From the NCBI GenBank assembly GCA_965248775.1, contig OZ252150.1, positions 372,001-436,000 of the forward strand: DNA of 64,000 bases, in the 5' to 3' direction. Source of the stretch: JBHHUI01 sp965248775 (GTDB taxonomy: Bacteria > Chloroflexota > Anaerolineae > Anaerolineales > JBHHUI01). The notes beneath the pieces were generated by a model. It made no database searches and was not told the DNA's origin. It worked only from the letters and a program-made list of their open reading frames with translations. Below, piece by piece: positions 62,993 to 64,000 of the stretch (within the stretch, counting starts at the first letter, position 1; each line of letters opens with the position of its first letter). The position numbers were made by a program, and so were the translations under genes.

Positions 62993-63934
62993 CTACGCCT
63001 GGTCAAACTCTACAATTGTTTCGCCTGCAGTGGCGGAAGTAAGCAAATCTATTGCAGCATTTAGAACATTTTGCTGCCTGAGACGATCTCCGGGTGTTCC
63101 CAGCGGTCGGCCCATCAAACTCCGGGTGAGAAGCAATCGCGCTGGGCGTTGCGCTGTGAGCCGCGGTAGGAAAACAGCAGTCGAGATGATCACAGTTGGA
63201 ATACCGGCTTCTTCAATCAGACGGGCGAGGTGTCCCACGGACACCTGGCACACCGGTCAAGCGGGGACGAGCAGTACCGCATCCACCTCCTGATCTTGCA
63301 ACATGCCGACCCACTGCGGACCGACATCCTTCAATAGCCGAATCTGCGACGTGGCACCGACAAATGAATATGCATTGGGTGTCAACGAACCGATCACGCC
63401 CGCCCGCTCCATTTCCGCGAGCAGTTGGAATGGGAAGACTACATTTGAGTCGGCCTGCGCTGCACGGATATCGTAACCACCGTGCAGGACTTGCAGATTT
63501 TCCTGCGGCGTATCGAACGGGATGGAAGTTAACTCCGGCGCGACTTTCAGGAATTCGTTAATGCGCGCAGCAGCTTCTTCCTGTGTCATAGCCCCTACGC
63601 CAAATGGTTGTGGATCGTGACCCTGCACGAAGGAACCGCTGGAACTGATCAGGCTCAGACGGGATTCTGAGAGCGGCTTGCCTATTGGGGTAAATGGCCC
63701 CTCGTCGTACGTCCACTTGCCTTCCGGCGCATAGACCTTTTCTTGACCGGCGTAAATATGTTCGACCACGGGTGCGTAATCACTGCTGTCATGCGCATTC
63801 GTCAACATCTGGAGCAACTCTTGAATCCAGTCGGCGGCTTCGTCCTCAGATAGCCATTTTAAAAATTTGAAGCTCAGGTCATTGCGCGAACCGTAGGAGA
63901 ATAAATTCTTGAATTGTTCGAATGTCTCGGACAT
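62993..63934 (-). CDS. GrdB-family reductase-like protein, probable selenoprotein
   Basis: One frame of 313 residues if TGA at 63257-63259 is read as selenocysteine (residue 226). Before it: SDYAPVVEHIYAGQEKVYAP, LISSSGSFVQGHDP, FDTPQENLQVLHGGYDIRAA and a VDAVLLVPA strand, as in the glycine/sarcosine/betaine reductase component B family. After it the frame continues PVCQVSVGHLARLIEEAGIP and MGRPLGTPGDRLRQQNVL, ending at 62993. In relatives the equivalent site is a CxxC redox pair; here it reads U-P-V-C. A hairpin fitting the bacterial SECIS consensus follows directly. Unlike GrdB proper there are no grdA/grdC genes nearby, so the reaction is unknown. Confidence 0.82.
63228..63259 (-). promoter_or_regulatory. 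SECIS-like hairpin for selenocysteine insertion
   Basis: After the TGA, ten bases are followed by AGGTGTCC, loop GTG, GGACACCT (perfect 8-bp stem; 63246-63228). The loop lies 18 bases beyond the TGA, has three bases and starts with G. These features fall within the published bacterial SECIS consensus (loop 16-37 bases from UGA, 3-14 bases long, a G in the first two positions). Confidence 0.75.
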
Positions 63935-64000
63935 GGAGATGTATCCTCTTAATCATGTATGATATTTGCGCTCGGTGGATATCAGACTAGAGTTTGATTT

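Noticed and set aside
63257..63934. Two separate genes, a truncated GrdB-like protein and a short downstream peptide
   Set aside because: Both parts are in one frame, the second has no ribosome-binding site, and the TGA coincides with the redox-cysteine position followed by a SECIS-like hairpin; a single selenoprotein gene explains more.

Overview
The window (roughly mid-50s % GC by eye) looks like a chromosomal piece of an uncultured Chloroflexota bacterium, probably Anaerolineae-like. That is an inference from gene content: a BTAD/AfsR-type giant regulator, an FMN-riboswitch-controlled NMT1-type (RibXY-like) ABC transporter, an F420-type LLM enzyme, a GrdB-like protein, and many small lipoproteins and stray acetyltransferases. 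No rRNA or tRNA gene was recognised.

Layout. 1-13 kb holds housekeeping and accessory genes: a HEAT-like protein, a TfoX-like protein, a frameshifted acetyltransferase, a DUF4405 membrane protein, a TetR/ABC-2 exporter operon (minus strand), YdhR- and GerW-like proteins, two SRPBCC proteins, a TIGR01777 epimerase, an EamA transporter divergent from a Bcp peroxiredoxin, an enoyl-CoA hydratase and a pirin. 13-24 kb is eroded and insertion-rich. It has a decayed hemW, an autoregulated-looking winged-helix regulator, an insertion sequence that splits a small gene with a 16-bp target duplication, MFS, LysE and ROK genes, an IS4-like element with a 9-bp duplication, a cupredoxin lipoprotein and a tandem pair of small paralogues with a repeated leader. 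24-36 kb is a molybdoenzyme locus: a membrane-anchored protease, a TorD-like chaperone, a BTAD regulator, a DMSO-reductase-family catalytic subunit and a ferredoxin/NrfD fusion, with an IS701-like element wedged between the two enzyme subunits. 36-43 kb carries an aryl-CoA-type FAD monooxygenase, the flavin ABC transporter behind an FMN riboswitch, a lysine-rich membrane protein and a Ser/Thr kinase.

43-64 kb is mostly an aryl-CoA catabolic island. One arm (minus strand) has a PaaA-D-B-B'-C oxygenase, a detached PaaD zinc ribbon, enoyl-CoA hydratases, a PaaY-like protein, an amidohydrolase and an aldehyde dehydrogenase. The other arm (plus strand) starts with an IclR regulator and continues with a MaoC dehydratase, a PaaK-like ligase, the three subunits of a 4-hydroxybenzoyl-CoA-reductase-like enzyme, two CoA-transferase subunits, a PaaI-like thioesterase and an LLM monooxygenase. 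I infer that an aromatic acid is activated to its CoA thioester, reductively dehydroxylated and/or epoxidised, and then taken through beta-oxidation-like steps. The riboflavin transporter would suit such a flavin-heavy metabolism.

The most notable findings are these. (1) A GrdB-family gene at the right end is interrupted only by a TGA at the usual redox-cysteine position, immediately followed by a hairpin that fits the bacterial SECIS consensus. (2) A four-helix-bundle (S23/Avd-like) gene lies between inverted heptanucleotide arrays, and solo palindromic heptad arrays occur elsewhere, one of them inside the molybdoenzyme coding sequence. (3) A family of CCCAGT...ACTGGG mini-palindromes has inserted into genes, including a clear 53-bp insertion in an IS4 transposase. 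(4) Two large genes, the BTAD regulator and the Ser/Thr kinase, are split by a single in-frame TAG.
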